The notes beneath the pieces were generated by a model. It was given only the letters and a program-made list of their open reading frames with translations. It did not search any database and was not told where the DNA came from. From Flammeovirgaceae bacterium (GTDB taxonomy: Bacteria; Bacteroidota; Bacteroidia; Cytophagales; Cyclobacteriaceae), in assembly GCA_016712035.1 (NCBI GenBank), contig JADJRT010000009.1, forward strand, positions 124,001 through 188,000: DNA of 64,000 nucleotides, given 5' to 3'. Numbering within the stretch: position 1 is the first letter of the stretch; each line of letters starts with the position of its first letter. The position numbers and the translations under genes were made by a program. Of this stretch, positions 10,101-20,775 are shown one piece after another.

Positions 10101-10604
10101 TCAGCAAACGATTGAAGGTTCGTTCAAACGATGAGGGAGAATCTCCATCCACTTATCGGATTCAGCATAGTGCCTCAACGTTTCGTTTCTTTGTTCGAGT
10201 AATCGGGTTAGGTATCCTTTCAGGAATAAAACATCAGCAGCGTCCCCCAGAATTCCTAAAGGCGATTCATAATAGAAATGATCTACCATAACCGTGTCTT
10301 CCCCCATCGCGTAGAAAAAGTGATCGTGAATCATATTTTTGAAAAATCCGCTTACCATTTCATCGGTAAAGAAGAACGGCCGTGTGTATTTGCTGATTTT
10401 AGTTTCTAAGGTTTGACGAATGCCCAGGTGCGTGGCTTGCCACAATACCTTTTGATTGGGCCCTATAAGGCCTGAAGTGATACCACCTACCGCTTCTTCT
10501 TTTGTATGTTGAACGGAGATTTTATGTAGATCGATACTGCGCGATAAGTCAAAGCAAATCTCGATAGGCGCTTTAATTAAGGTGGTTAGTTCGATCTTAT
10601 TCAT
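10101..10604 (-). CDS. SRPBCC (START-like) family protein
   Basis: 167 residues. The beginning, IELTTLIKAPIEICFDLSRSIDLH, is the usual first strand and helix of the SRPBCC ligand-binding fold; later VLWQATHLGIRQTLETKI and DHFYYESPLGILGDAAD match cell-division-inhibitor-like or cyclase-like members common in Bacteroidota. No catalytic residues can be assigned. Its start directly abuts the pfkA stop (10605), so it is probably translated from the same message. Confidence 0.75.
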   Translation of the reverse strand: MNKIELTTLIKAPIEICFDLSRSIDLHKISVQHTKEEAVGGITSGLIGPNQKVLWQATHLGIRQTLETKISKYTRPFFFTDEMVSGFFKNMIHDHFFYAMGEDTVMVDHFYYESPLGILGDAADVLFLKGYLTRLLEQRNETLRHYAESDKWMEILPHRLNEPSIVC

Positions 10605-11726
10605 TTAGTCTCCATTATCTCCAAAACTGATCCCAAGTCCTTTCGCAGCATTAACCAAAAAAGAATCCTGCTTCAACGTATTGTATTCTTTGGTGGCTTC
10701 TTCCAGTGAAACAGAAGTAATTGTATTATTCTTAAACGCGACCATGCAGCCAAAATTTTTCTCAAGGGCAAGTTCAAATGCTTTAACGCCAAAGAGCGAT
10801 GCCAGCACCCGATCAAAAGCAATAGGTGTTCCACCGCGTTGCACATGACCTAAAACAGTTTCACGGATTTCGGCTGTGCAGCCTGCATCTTTAAGTTGTT
10901 TGGAAAGTTGGTAAGCAACACCGCCCAGGCGAACATGTTCCGATCCTTTGTCACCCGCAGAAGATGTAATCGTGCCGGCTTTTGGTTTGGCACCTTCGGC
11001 TATAACAATGTTGGCGAAGCCACGTCCGTTTTTATAACGGCTATTGATCCGCTTCACCAACTTATTGATGTCGTAAGGTATTTCAGGAATCAAGCAAATT
11101 TCAGCACCTCCGGCAATCGCAGTATGTAAGGCAATCCATCCAGCATCGCGACCCATTACCTCCATAATCATTACCCTATGGTGACTTTCTGCTGTTGTTA
11201 CCAATTTATCGAAACTGTCGGTGGCGATTTGTACAGCAGTTTGAAATCCAAAGGTTAGGTCGGTAGCCGATAGATCATTATCGATAGTTTTAGGAACACC
11301 AATCATGGGAATTCCTTTATCAAAAAGTGCCTTGGAAATTTTTTGAGAACCGTCTCCGCCAATATTTACGATAGCATCGAAGTTTAATAAATGAAGTTTC
11401 TTCACAAGTTCGTCCGTTCGATCCACAAATCGAATTGCACCGTTAGGCTGCGGGTAGGGAAATTTTATGGGATTCCCTTTATTAGTAGTTTTTAAAATGG
11501 TTCCACCCTTTACGTGAATTCCTGCGGTAGCCTTACTGGTGAGTTTGATTATCTCCTGGGGTTCATTTAAAACTCCATTAAAGGCTTCAATACTACCATA
11601 TACTTCCCAGTCTTCATTTTTTGAGAACTTACTTTGCTTGCGTGCGCGCTTGCAGATTCCGCGGATAACTGCATTCAGGCCGGGTGAGTCGCCACCCCCT
11701 GTCAATACAAGAATTCTTTTCGTCAT
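10605..11726 (-). CDS. pfkA: 6-phosphofructokinase
   Basis: 373 residues. Phosphorylates fructose 6-phosphate. Visible are the N-terminal GGGDSPGLNAVIRG, the catalytic PKTIDNDL, MGRDAGWIAL, and GHVQRGGTP. In GGDGSQKI the Gly that usually marks ATP use is present, while the residue before TIDND is Lys, as in Streptomyces-type ATP enzymes and PPi enzymes. I therefore favour ATP dependence, but the donor should be treated as predicted. Frame intact; upstream of the SRPBCC gene in the same unit. Confidence 0.93.
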   Translation of the reverse strand: MTKRILVLTGGGDSPGLNAVIRGICKRARKQSKFSKNEDWEVYGSIEAFNGVLNEPQEIIKLTSKATAGIHVKGGTILKTTNKGNPIKFPYPQPNGAIRFVDRTDELVKKLHLLNFDAIVNIGGDGSQKISKALFDKGIPMIGVPKTIDNDLSATDLTFGFQTAVQIATDSFDKLVTTAESHHRVMIMEVMGRDAGWIALHTAIAGGAEICLIPEIPYDINKLVKRINSRYKNGRGFANIVIAEGAKPKAGTITSSAGDKGSEHVRLGGVAYQLSKQLKDAGCTAEIRETVLGHVQRGGTPIAFDRVLASLFGVKAFELALEKNFGCMVAFKNNTITSVSLEEATKEYNTLKQDSFLVNAAKGLGISFGDNGD

Positions 11727-11827
11727 TTCTCTAATAAGTCTCTAATGATTTCAGGCAATTGCCTTGAATTAATTTATCAATATCTAAGTAAGATATTAAA
11801 TGGAAACGATTTCGAAGGAAATATTTT

Positions 11828-12784
11828 TTAATCTGCTGCGGCTCTTCGCAAGCGGTCATTAATGGCTTTGCCGAGGCCCTCGGATGGTAAAAATTCCGCC
11901 AATATTACATCAATTTCTTTTTTATCCAGTTCACGAAGGGCGGCAAACAAGTGCTGGGCAGCTTCTTCTATATTTCCAGATCTCGAGAGAATAATTTGAT
12001 TTTTGGGGTCCACCTGTTCAATACCTTTTTGAAAGGCTAAGACCCCAACTCTCAGATGAGAATATTGAGGTAACAATTCGAGCAAATTTCCAATCTTGAC
12101 TTTTTTTTGAGGTGCGTAGTGACTTTTTAATTGACCTGGGGCCTTGGGATTGGACGAGCTATTCAATTGGATTTCTACTTTTCCGATCTCTTTTTCAATG
12201 TCTTCTACACGCAAGCCACCCAATCTATAAATTATTGCGCGGTCATTCTCAAAACCTATGATAGTGGATTCAAGACCCACCCGACACTCACCACCATCCA
12301 GAATATATTTTATTTGATCACCTAGTTGATCATTCACATGATCGGGTCGTGTTGGACTAACATACCCAAAAGGATTGGCGCTGGGTGCAGCCAGCGGAAA
12401 GGATAGGGATTGTAGCAGTGACTGCGTTAATGGATGATCAGGACATCGAACACCAACTGTATCCATGCCTGAGGTAACGAGATCGGGAATAATGGTTTTC
12501 TTTTTTAAAAGTAGTGTAAGTGGACCCGGCCAAAATTTTAAAGCCAGTTTTTCGGCCTTGGCGGGAAAGGGCTCAACAAGTTCCTTAGCCTGCGCCATGT
12601 TGGCCACATGCACGATAAGCGGATCAAACTGAGGTCTGTTTTTTACTTGAAAAATTTGTATGATGGCTTTCGAGTCGAGTGCATTACCGGCAAGACCATA
12701 GACAGTTTCGGTCGGAATAGCAACCAGATTGCCCTGATCGAGTAATTCTCTTGCTTTCTTGAGATCCCTTCCGATTTCTGCCAT
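11828..12784 (-). CDS. L-threonylcarbamoyladenylate synthase (Sua5/YrdC type)
   Basis: 318 residues. Makes threonylcarbamoyl-AMP from Thr, bicarbonate and ATP, the first step of the universal tRNA t6A37 modification. The N-terminal YrdC domain shows IPTETVYGLAGNA, KNRPQFDPLIVHV, FWPGPLTLLL and APSANPFGYVSPT. A C-terminal Sua5 domain follows a linker holding PKAPGQLKSHYAP and ends near RLRRAAAD. The two-domain length makes it a Sua5-type rather than a short TsaC. Confidence 0.95.
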   Translation of the reverse strand: MAEIGRDLKKARELLDQGNLVAIPTETVYGLAGNALDSKAIIQIFQVKNRPQFDPLIVHVANMAQAKELVEPFPAKAEKLALKFWPGPLTLLLKKKTIIPDLVTSGMDTVGVRCPDHPLTQSLLQSLSFPLAAPSANPFGYVSPTRPDHVNDQLGDQIKYILDGGECRVGLESTIIGFENDRAIIYRLGGLRVEDIEKEIGKVEIQLNSSSNPKAPGQLKSHYAPQKKVKIGNLLELLPQYSHLRVGVLAFQKGIEQVDPKNQIILSRSGNIEEAAQHLFAALRELDKKEIDVILAEFLPSEGLGKAINDRLRRAAAD

Positions 12785-12846
12785 AGCCGCAAAGCTAAAA
12801 CTAATCTCAAAATGTTATTGGCTGGAGTTAAGTAAACTTGACCAAT

Positions 12847-12910
12847 GTCAGCCTGAGCTTGTCGAAGGCGATTCGAGTTCAAAAGCCGGTTTCGACAGGC
12901 TCAACCAGAC
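12847..12910. repeat. Intergenic inverted repeat (REP-like)
   Basis: Arms GAGCTTGTCGAA (12855-12866) and TTCGACAGGCTC (12891-12902) are complementary over 12 bp with one mismatch, separated by 24 bp. The flanks CCTGAGCTTGTCGAAGG and GGTTTCGACAGGCTCAACC resemble a repeat I have seen scattered through many bacterial genomes. It sits between the t6A gene and a small membrane-protein gene. Confidence 0.6.
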
Positions 12911-13039
12911 AACACACTTTTTGTTTTTATAGCTCCAATTATTAAAAGATATAAATTGACCTAATACTAATCGGGTGACTGAATTTTAATTTGTGCTGAA
13001 AAAATAAAGACTGTATGTTGCATATAATTCAAAAGAGAT

Positions 13040-13201
13040 ATGAGCAATAAAACCCGATCGATTTTAAAAGCTATAGCCGTAATTCTGGTATTGCTGGCCG
13101 TTTTGATGGAGTTAAAATTTGTAATTATTCCCGTGCTGGTGGTCTACAAATTTTGGATTCTGGTAATCGCTTTCGGCTTACTGTTGGTTGGCTCGAAGTG
13201 A
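13040..13201 (+). CDS. Small membrane protein (53 aa)
   Basis: ATG 13040 to TGA 13201 encodes 53 residues: a short basic N-terminus (MSNKTRSILK), a first hydrophobic helix (AIAVILVLLAVLMEL), a short turn and a second helix (FWILVIAFGLLLVG). It resembles short Bacteroidota two-helix membrane proteins of unknown function. It overlaps the 3' end of the Nudix gene tail-to-tail by 24 bp. Hydrophobic pattern and proper start support it, but nothing else does. Confidence 0.55.
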   Translation: MSNKTRSILKAIAVILVLLAVLMELKFVIIPVLVVYKFWILVIAFGLLLVGSK

Positions 13202-13723
13202 TTTTATTTTCATCCGGATTACCGAGCGCTCGGGATTGTAATCTTCCAGCGTGTCTAAGGTGATCCATTTCACATCGTGCGATTCGTTACTCACAATGAT
13301 TTGATCACTCATGGACGCTTCTAAAAGATACCGGATATCAAAATGAAAATGCTCGGGAAAGTCTGCGCGCTTAGGAATGAGATGAATGTCAACATCGAAG
13401 GGCGTATCATTAACCACTCGTAATTTTTTTAAACCGGTTTCTTCTTCCGCTTCGCGCAAGGCTACTTGTAAAATATTTTCATCCCCATCGGCATGGCCAC
13501 CGGGTTGAACCCACTTGTTTAATTTAGCGTGGTGTACTAATAATGCTTGTGTATTAGAAGGATCGACAATCCAGGCAGAGCCGGTGATATGGCCCGGCAA
13601 ATGAGTACGATCAAAACAATTCGTCTGCTTTTGTAATTCAAGAAAGCGCGGAATAAACAGGGCTTCATCGGTATAACTCGTTTGATAGTCCGAAAAGAAA
13701 CGGACCAACGACTCACTATTCAT
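13178..13723 (-). CDS. Nudix hydrolase
   Basis: 181 residues. The Nudix box is complete: GHADGDENILQVALREAEEETG, with the REAEEETG metal-binding core. Preceding strands (ITGSAWIVDPSNTQALLVHHAKLNKWVQPGGH) and the C-terminal HDVKWITLDTLEDYNPERSV are typical of NTP-pyrophosphohydrolase-like members. The substrate cannot be read from the sequence. Its start lies 6 bp after the stop of the upstream secreted protein gene. Confidence 0.9.
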   Translation of the reverse strand: MNSESLVRFFSDYQTSYTDEALFIPRFLELQKQTNCFDRTHLPGHITGSAWIVDPSNTQALLVHHAKLNKWVQPGGHADGDENILQVALREAEEETGLKKLRVVNDTPFDVDIHLIPKRADFPEHFHFDIRYLLEASMSDQIIVSNESHDVKWITLDTLEDYNPERSVIRMKIKSLRANQQ

Positions 13724-13729
13724 TCGTAT

Positions 13730-14084
13730 TTATTGAATAACAATAGTAACCTTATTGAATCGCCCGTCTTCGAGTTTACCAATAATTTCGCCACCCCCCG
13801 AGTTGTCCTTATCATCCTTTCGAGCAATCACATAAAATGAAACAGCTTTCATTTTCTTAAGTTTAACCTGTCCCTTGTCATCGGAGATTCCTTCGGCAAA
13901 CCACATTTACTTCTTTCAGGTAGTCTTGTTCATTTTCAAAAAGCTTCACTTCGGCACCGCTTACAATATTTCCTACTTCATCGCGCACGGAAATGGTAAG
14001 CGATGTATTCAAAATCTGAGCTGAGGTGCTCGTATAAGAGAAAGTGAGGAGGGCAACGGCTGCGAAAAGTATAAACGTTTTCAT
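13730..14084 (-). CDS. Secreted carboxypeptidase-regulatory-like (Ig-fold) small protein, frameshifted
   Basis: About 117 residues after repair. A signal peptide (FAAVALLTFSYTSTSA) is followed by LTISVRDEVGNIVSGAEVKLFENEQDYLKEVN, typical of a CarboxypepD_reg/transthyretin-like fold. The first frame stops near 13885; an adjacent frame carries on as FAEGISDDKGQVKLKKM...VTIVIQ and stops at 13730, so an indel near 13905 (gtggtttgcc) splits the gene. Function is unknown; probably a periplasmic or surface protein. Confidence 0.65.
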
Positions 14085-14174
14085 GATTTAATAGATAAAG
14101 GGTTCGTAATAGTATTAACAGTACATAGTTACACAAATGAGGCAAGAAAATAAACTTTCTGGCTGATCCGTTTT

Positions 14175-17100
14175 TTATCGAAGCAATGCCACACCCCCGC
14201 GTTGTTCCTGAATTCCTTTATCCGGCCTGAACGAACTGACATATTTAACAACGTACGCGTATGTTCCTCCGGGCAACGGCCTACCTAAATTGTTGTTGTA
14301 GCCACCGTTCCACTTAAAATATCTATCCTTCGATTCAAAAACCAATTCGCCCCAGCGGTTGTAAATGAAAATCTGAAAGTTATCGGTAATGAAGTACGTG
14401 TACACAAAGAAGTCGGTGTTGGTAGTTACCGAACTGGTGGGCCTGAAAGCGGTAGGTGCAACAATTTTAGGTACGCAATTATTATCCACTTCCGTTTGAT
14501 CGCGCGAAACGCAACCGAAAGAATTTGTAATATCCACTTCATAAAGGCCTTCACTATCGGCTGTAAGAACACGTTGTGTATAATTTAAAGTCAGATTGTT
14601 CTTGAACCAGTTGTACGAAGTAAAATTTCCAGGATCCAAATCGATACTGGCTGTATTCGGATCGTTATTATCAGGGTCGTTGCAAATGATTACACGGTTT
14701 GGCAATTCACCACTGGGAAGTGGCGCTTTGATAACCTGAATCTGCGCGGGTGTTGTACAACTTCCTTTGATAACATCAACCCGGTAAATTCCGGCAAGTG
14801 TTTGATTGATTACAGCGGTGGTTGCTCCACTGATTACCACATTATCCCGAAACCATGCGAACGTAACTCCTGTGGCATTGGTAGTGGCCGTTAATGTAAA
14901 AGGTTGGTCATCATCGCAGGCGGGAGTACCGGTAACCGGTGCGGTAATTAATCCGTTAACTTCCACAGTTTGAGGTGCCGACCGAACAATGCATCCGTTT
15001 GTTGTGCTTACAACTTCCGCTTCAAAAGAGGCACCATTGTCTACTGTTGTAATGGCGATTTGTTGTCCCAATCCTGTCAAGACCCCATTCCTAAACCAAC
15101 GGTAAGTAAAACTTCCTGTTGGCTGTGCTGATAAAATAACCTGATCCGCACAGGCATTTGATTGTGTGAAAGTAGGTGAAATGACTTCGGGTACATCTAC
15201 AAGAATGCTTTGCGTTGCAGGACATCCGGCACCGGTAACATTTACTGTATAGAAAACAAAACCTGCTACGGCTTGTAATTGTATGGTTGGTCCGTTGGTT
15301 GGGCCTACAATACTACCGGGAACATTCGTAGACCAACTGTAGGTTGTTCCACCTGATGCGGTAAGGGTTGGTATAGCAAGACATAAATCTGGAGTAATGG
15401 AAACGCTGACAGGTGCGGCTGGTGTAACAGCAAAATTGTTAATGTTGAAAATGCAACCCGTGTTGTCGCGCACTTCAATAGTATAAGTTCCGGCTGCTAA
15501 GCCAGGTACGATATCAAACACGGCAGGTTGGCCAGCCACCGGTCCAATAACTTGTCCTGTTCCATTGTTTGTAACGGTGTATTGCAACGGAAGTGCAAAT
15601 CCGCCCACGGTTGTTACTCGTACTGTTACCGGATCGCAATTAGGCGGTTGAGCCAGTGCCGAAGCGGTAAACGTTGCATCAGATAATCCAAATGAACTTG
15701 AGATTGTACATCCCGAAATCTGATCACTCACAACAGCAGAAAAAGTACCTGCCCGTTGTCCAACAATAGGTCCAATGGTTGAAGGAGCAACTTCATCAAT
15801 ACCTTGTTGATTAAAACCAAATGGTCCTGTCAGGAAATACGAATACGGACCAGCCGGTGGTACGGATGCATTTAATTGTAAACTGATGGTACCTGTAGCC
15901 GTTCCGCATCCAACAGGATTGGTTCCGCTCAATGTAAAGTTTGGAGATACATTAATCGTAAAGACTTTATCATCGGTTATGGTACAGGTTGTCACCGGAT
16001 CGGTAACGGTTACATCGTAAGTAAACACACCGGGCAATGACGTATCTACCGCTTGTGTTTGGATGGTGCTTGCATTGACCCCATCTATTTGCCACAGAAT
16101 TGTCATGCCGGGGTTTTGTGCATTTAGTGTTGGGGTTGCGTTATCTTCACAGATAGTCAGATCTGGCCCTAGGTCAACTTGCGGTCGGTTGTCAGATACA
16201 ATACTCTGCGCGAAAGAGAAACATCCATTTGTGTCGGTATTGGTCACGGATATAAAGGCCTGATCATTAATAGTGATCATTTGTGTTGTTTCACCACCCG
16301 ACCATAAATAAGTAAGTCCCGGAAGGTTGCCGGTGTTTGCATCGAGCGTTACAGAACCCGTACATAGTACAGCTGCACCCGGTATGGTGGGCGGAGGCGG
16401 AGGACTAAATACCTGAACTTGTTTTATAATCGTAGTATCCAGACTACATCGGTTAGTAAGCCTCATGGAAACGGTGTACAAACCCGGAGCGGCATATAAA
16501 TGAACCGGAGATGCTTCCGTACTACTGCCACCGTCACCAAAAACCATTGAAAATTATCGATAGCGTCAGTAGCCGTGCCTGCAAATCTTGTTGAGTCACC
16601 AAAGCAAATACCCGTGAATTCAAAACCCGGACCACCAAAAGCGTTGCTTTGAATCTGAACAAAGTTCGGTAAGCCGAGTCGGCTGTTCGTAGCAGACAAC
16701 AAAGCAAAACCAGCTGGATTGTAAACAGAAAGTTGTGTGGTGTCATCAACAGCTTGAATAGTACCCAGGGTTCCACTTCCATTGATGGCCGTATAAATCT
16801 GACCATCGGGGCCCAATTGTAATGCGCCTAATTCAACGGTTTGCTGAATCCGTTGTTTGAAGAATGGTCGCTCTAAAGAATCAAGAAAGTATTCAAATAT
16901 TTGTGATGGGGAAGGTGATCCTTTTACTGTAGCAAAGACTTTATTACCCCCGGGTGAAAATTCAATTCCATATACCTGCCCATTGGGTTCCTTCAAATCG
17001 ATCTTACGATAATTATCCAGTCGGCCTGTGCTGTCGTTTAAAGTAAATAGTTCTATAAGATTGCTTGTGCCGGGTGTTGATAAGGCAACGGCCACATTAT

Positions 17101-19366
17101 TTCTCGGCCCGATCTTCATATACCCCTCACCATTTTGTTGGGCTTTAAAGGTGTGATCAGAGCCAGCTTCTGAATACACCGGTTGACCAATGCCTTGTTG
17201 CGTAATAGGATAGGAGCGAAATACATTGTTACCATATTCGTGAACAATCAGCCAACGCCCGTTGGAGGTTACGCGCTCCGTACTTTTTGAAAAGAGCAAC
17301 ACATTTTTTTCGACCAGTGCGCCTACGCCCGAATTTAATTTGAGATCAAATAAAGAATATCTCAATTCGAACAACGAAGTGCCACTGACAGCTGGAGTTG
17401 TAAAGATGTAGTAGAGCGTTTCATCACCCGGCACAGGAACAATAATAGAAGACTGTGAGGCTGTTGGATCACCCCCAATACCTGAATCAATCTCCGTATC
17501 CGTTTTGTCATAAACTTTATCTCCATCGGTATAAAAGATCACATCGCCATTCCGATCGCAAACTATCGCACAACCTTCAGGCGCATCCATCGCGCTGTTA
17601 TCCAATGGTACAGGAGGTTGTTCGTTAAAATCAATGCCGGCCGAGTTTCCAAAATGCCAGATATTAAATCGCTGATCCTGCAACCCATATTCTTTTACAT
17701 TAACTCCGGCATAGGCAGAACATCCCGAAGCATCGGTAACCACCACATAGTAATAGCCAGCAGAGTCGGGTGTGAGCGTATCACCCAAATCACCGTTTGA
17801 CCAGGTAATCGATGCCGGTGTGCCACCCTGAATGGCTACTTTAACAGAAAATTGCGTTGGGCTTGAAGTGCCTCGCGGTGGCGGAAACTCGTCTTTACAA
17901 GCAGTAGTGTCTTGCACTAACTGAAGTTGCAAGGCAAAAGGATTGATGGTAACCGGCAATGTGGTTGTATGAGTTTGACCGCGATAAAATGCATTGAGGG
18001 TAACGTTGAAACTACCTGCGCTGGTGTAGGTATATATTGGGCTCCAACTTCCTGATGATCCAACGCCATCGCCAAAACTCCATCGCAAACTATCTGCATT
18101 AGGCGTTACACTTGGGAAAAAGCTGGTTGGCGAATTCTGACAGATTCCGCTTGTTGTAAAAGCCACTGTCATTACAACGCTGTCTTGTGGCTTGAATGCC
18201 GGAAACTGCAAACCGTCAAAATCTGTTGCTGTAAAAAGTGCTTGAGTATTTACAACCAGATTCGAGGTAGTGTCAGTATTGGTAAACTTGCCGAGTAAAA
18301 AAGGACCTCCTGAAACGGCTTGATATAAATGATAGATGGCGCTATCCGGGGCAAGTTGTAATCCATAACTTCTAAATACAGGTGCTGTGGCTACAGGGGC
18401 TAGTGTCGTGGTCGGATTTTGATAATCGTATTGAAATACATTAGCAGCAATACCTGCATCGCCATGACGCGAAAGGTATAAATATTGTCCTTTCGTGTCC
18501 CACTCAATGTCATATATGGACTGACTGTTTGTTGCGGCTGTGGCCGAATTAAAAATGAAACGATCGAAGGTGATCAAACCACTGGCGTTGTCAAAATTTA
18601 AGATCAATGCATCTGTGTTTGGATCTTGTGGTGACACTGCAATTTTACCGGTAGGTGCATAATAAGAGAAGTTTGCAACCGAAGTAGGGAAGCCAAGGCC
18701 AGACGAAACAATACTTGGAAATGCCGCGGCCGCGTTAATTAATGTGGCCGCATAGCTTTGTGTACCATTTTGATGCGAGATAAGCCAGAAATCAGTTTGG
18801 TTTGCATGCGGTACCACAATCATTCCTTCCGATCTATTTACTAGACCAGGCACTGCAATATTTTTTGCGCCAACCACACCCAAGGCCGGTGCTGGAAAAA
18901 CAGCATTACCAAATTGATTCAAGTCAACTTCACTTTGACTAATCAATCCTCCGGTTGTAAAATTTGCTGAGTTAGTAAAAATATACCAGCGATTGGTTTG
19001 CCCAGGCATAGGAGCAATCGCTGCAGGTTGATTCGCATCGGGTTGCCCCGTAAGTCCGTTTCCATTAGGCATGGCGAAATGACAAGCGTCATATACTTGT
19101 ACGCCATCGGTATAAAAAAGTAAGTTGGCTGTTGCCGGATCGGTGGCTACCGCAGAACCGCCACGGCCAAAAGGTATGGCTTGATTATTTACCGATTGAG
19201 CAACATTGGTTCCCCGGTTAAAACGAATTCCGCTGGTTGTACTTCCAAAATACCAGTTGTGTTGCGAAAGATCTTGTGCGAAAATTGTTGTAGACAGGGC
19301 AATGAATATAATACCAAGTGCCCCGATCTTTATTTCTCTAAACTGCTTTCCTCCAGCCCCTCTCAT
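14175..19366 (-). CDS. Giant PKD-domain surface protein with T9SS/gliding-motility C-terminal domain (one frameshift)
   Basis: About 1730 residues. Signal peptide (LGIIFIALSTTIFA), then two related modules, one opening HNWYFGSTTSGIRFNRG (near residue 35) and the second FNIWHFGNSAGIDFNEQ (near 590), each a repeated-blade region with YLYLSRHGD- or NKVFATV-like strands. Each is followed by a PKD domain (SLRWSFGDGVGSSGSWSPIYTYTSAGSF after the first). A long Ig/SprB-like repeat region follows. The C-terminus (PTAFRP.. FQIFIYNRWGELVFES ..GGTYAYVVKY) is the gliding-motility-associated type B T9SS sorting domain. A frameshift near 16545 splits it inside the second PKD (NFQW / FGDGGSSTEASPVHLYAAPG). 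Divergent from porP/sprF at 19551, the usual partner. Confidence 0.85.
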
Positions 19367-19550
19367 ACGTTTGACTTAGTTGATCTTGTTATAATCATGA
19401 AATTAAAACGTCAAATAACACTAAAGTAATACAATTTGATCGAAAATATCGTTAACCAGACGAAAGCCCCCTATTTGTCGACAAATGTTTTTTTTAATGT
19501 TCTGAATGAATTTAATTTGCTTTGATTGAGCGTGCTCTAAACAATATTTA

Positions 19551-20594
19551 ATGCAGCGAATTCTCCTTTTTGTTAGTGTATGTATCTGGTTTCGGGTGGG
19601 TTCGGTAACTGCACAAGACCCACAGTATTCGCAATTTTATGCTGCTCCGCTTTATTTAAACCCGGCCTTTGCCGGTGCTACTGGTCAAAATCGCATAGGT
19701 ATCAATTATCGAAATCAATGGCCGGCCATCGATGCAAACTTTAATACCATTTCGGCATTTTATGATACGTACATTGAAGACAAGAACAGTGGCGTGGGGG
19801 TATTGCTGACGCGCGATCGGGAGGGTATTTTGGGACTGCAATCGATCAGCCTCGCGTTTCAATATTCTTATGACCTTCGATTGACGGAGGGTCTTTCTTT
19901 TAGACCAGGGTTTCAGGCAGCCATTTACAATCGTTCGATCAATTTTGATAAACTTACCTTTGGTGATCAGTTCGATCCATTAACAGGGGATATTATAAAT
20001 GCACAATCTGCGGAAGCGTTAAACACAGGCGAGTCAAAATTCTTTCCGGATATTTCTGCGGGTGGATTATTTTATAGCAAAAGTGCGTGGTTTGGATTTG
20101 CGGCTCATCATTTAACACAACCCAATCAATCGCTTATTGGTGAAGAGAGCCGGTTGCCTATGAAACTTTCGGGGCATGCGGGATTTAAATTTTATTTTAA
20201 GCCAGGCGAGATGGGTGATGGGTTTTATACCCGACCGCGCGAACGAAGTATAGCGCCCGCAATACAATACCGTCATCAGGGCGAGTTTGATCAGATGGAC
20301 GTAGGTTTCTATTTTACTTTTGATCCAATTATCATTGGTACCTGGTACCGGGGTGTTCCTTTTAAAACGGTTAACGGATTTACAAACAACGAGTCGGCTG
20401 TGTTATTAATCGGCTTAACTAAAAGAGGACAAAAAGATATTCTTAACATTGGCTATAGCTACGACTATACTATTTCGCAACTCGGTGCCAGCAGTGGAGG
20501 GGCCCATGAATTCAGCTTAGTTTATTCGTGGTCAACGCGCAATCCGCGTAAGCCGGCAAAAGATAAGCTAATGATTCCGTGCCCGGATTTTTAA
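19551..20594 (+). CDS. PorP/SprF family type IX secretion outer-membrane protein
   Basis: 347 residues with a signal peptide ending at VTAQ. It opens with DPQYSQFYAAPLYLNPAFAGA, the family hallmark, and goes on with amphipathic beta-strand pattern to the C-terminus. PorP/SprF proteins assist T9SS export or surface attachment of type B C-terminal-domain proteins. The gene is divergent from the 5.2-kb PKD/T9SS gene, with a 184-bp intergenic region that presumably holds both promoters, which suggests that protein is its specific cargo. Confidence 0.93.
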   Translation: MQRILLFVSVCIWFRVGSVTAQDPQYSQFYAAPLYLNPAFAGATGQNRIGINYRNQWPAIDANFNTISAFYDTYIEDKNSGVGVLLTRDREGILGLQSISLAFQYSYDLRLTEGLSFRPGFQAAIYNRSINFDKLTFGDQFDPLTGDIINAQSAEALNTGESKFFPDISAGGLFYSKSAWFGFAAHHLTQPNQSLIGEESRLPMKLSGHAGFKFYFKPGEMGDGFYTRPRERSIAPAIQYRHQGEFDQMDVGFYFTFDPIIIGTWYRGVPFKTVNGFTNNESAVLLIGLTKRGQKDILNIGYSYDYTISQLGASSGGAHEFSLVYSWSTRNPRKPAKDKLMIPCPDF

Positions 20595-20598
20595 AGTT

Positions 20599-20775
20599 GC
20601 TACTGGATGCTAGATACTGGCCGCTGGAAATGGCGACACATCTTATTGATTACTGAATTCTTATCTTGGATTGGCAGGTTAGAAAAGATGACGTTTGTGT
20701 TCGACCACTGATTACCGATCACCTTTTACCATTCTCTATTTCTCTAGTATCAAGAGACCAGTATCCAGTTATTCC
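20599..20775. repeat. Degenerate heptameric repeat pair downstream of porP/sprF
   Basis: The left part reads in 7-bp steps as ACTGGAT GCTAGAT ACTGGCC GCTGGAA (from about 20602). The right part, on the opposite strand near 20741-20773, reads ACTGGAT ACTGGTC TCTTGAT ACTAGAG. The two blocks are therefore inverted copies of one 7-bp-periodic unit, with about 110 bp between them. The right block ends within the 3' end of the aspartoacylase-like gene. It is non-coding as far as I can tell. Confidence 0.55.
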
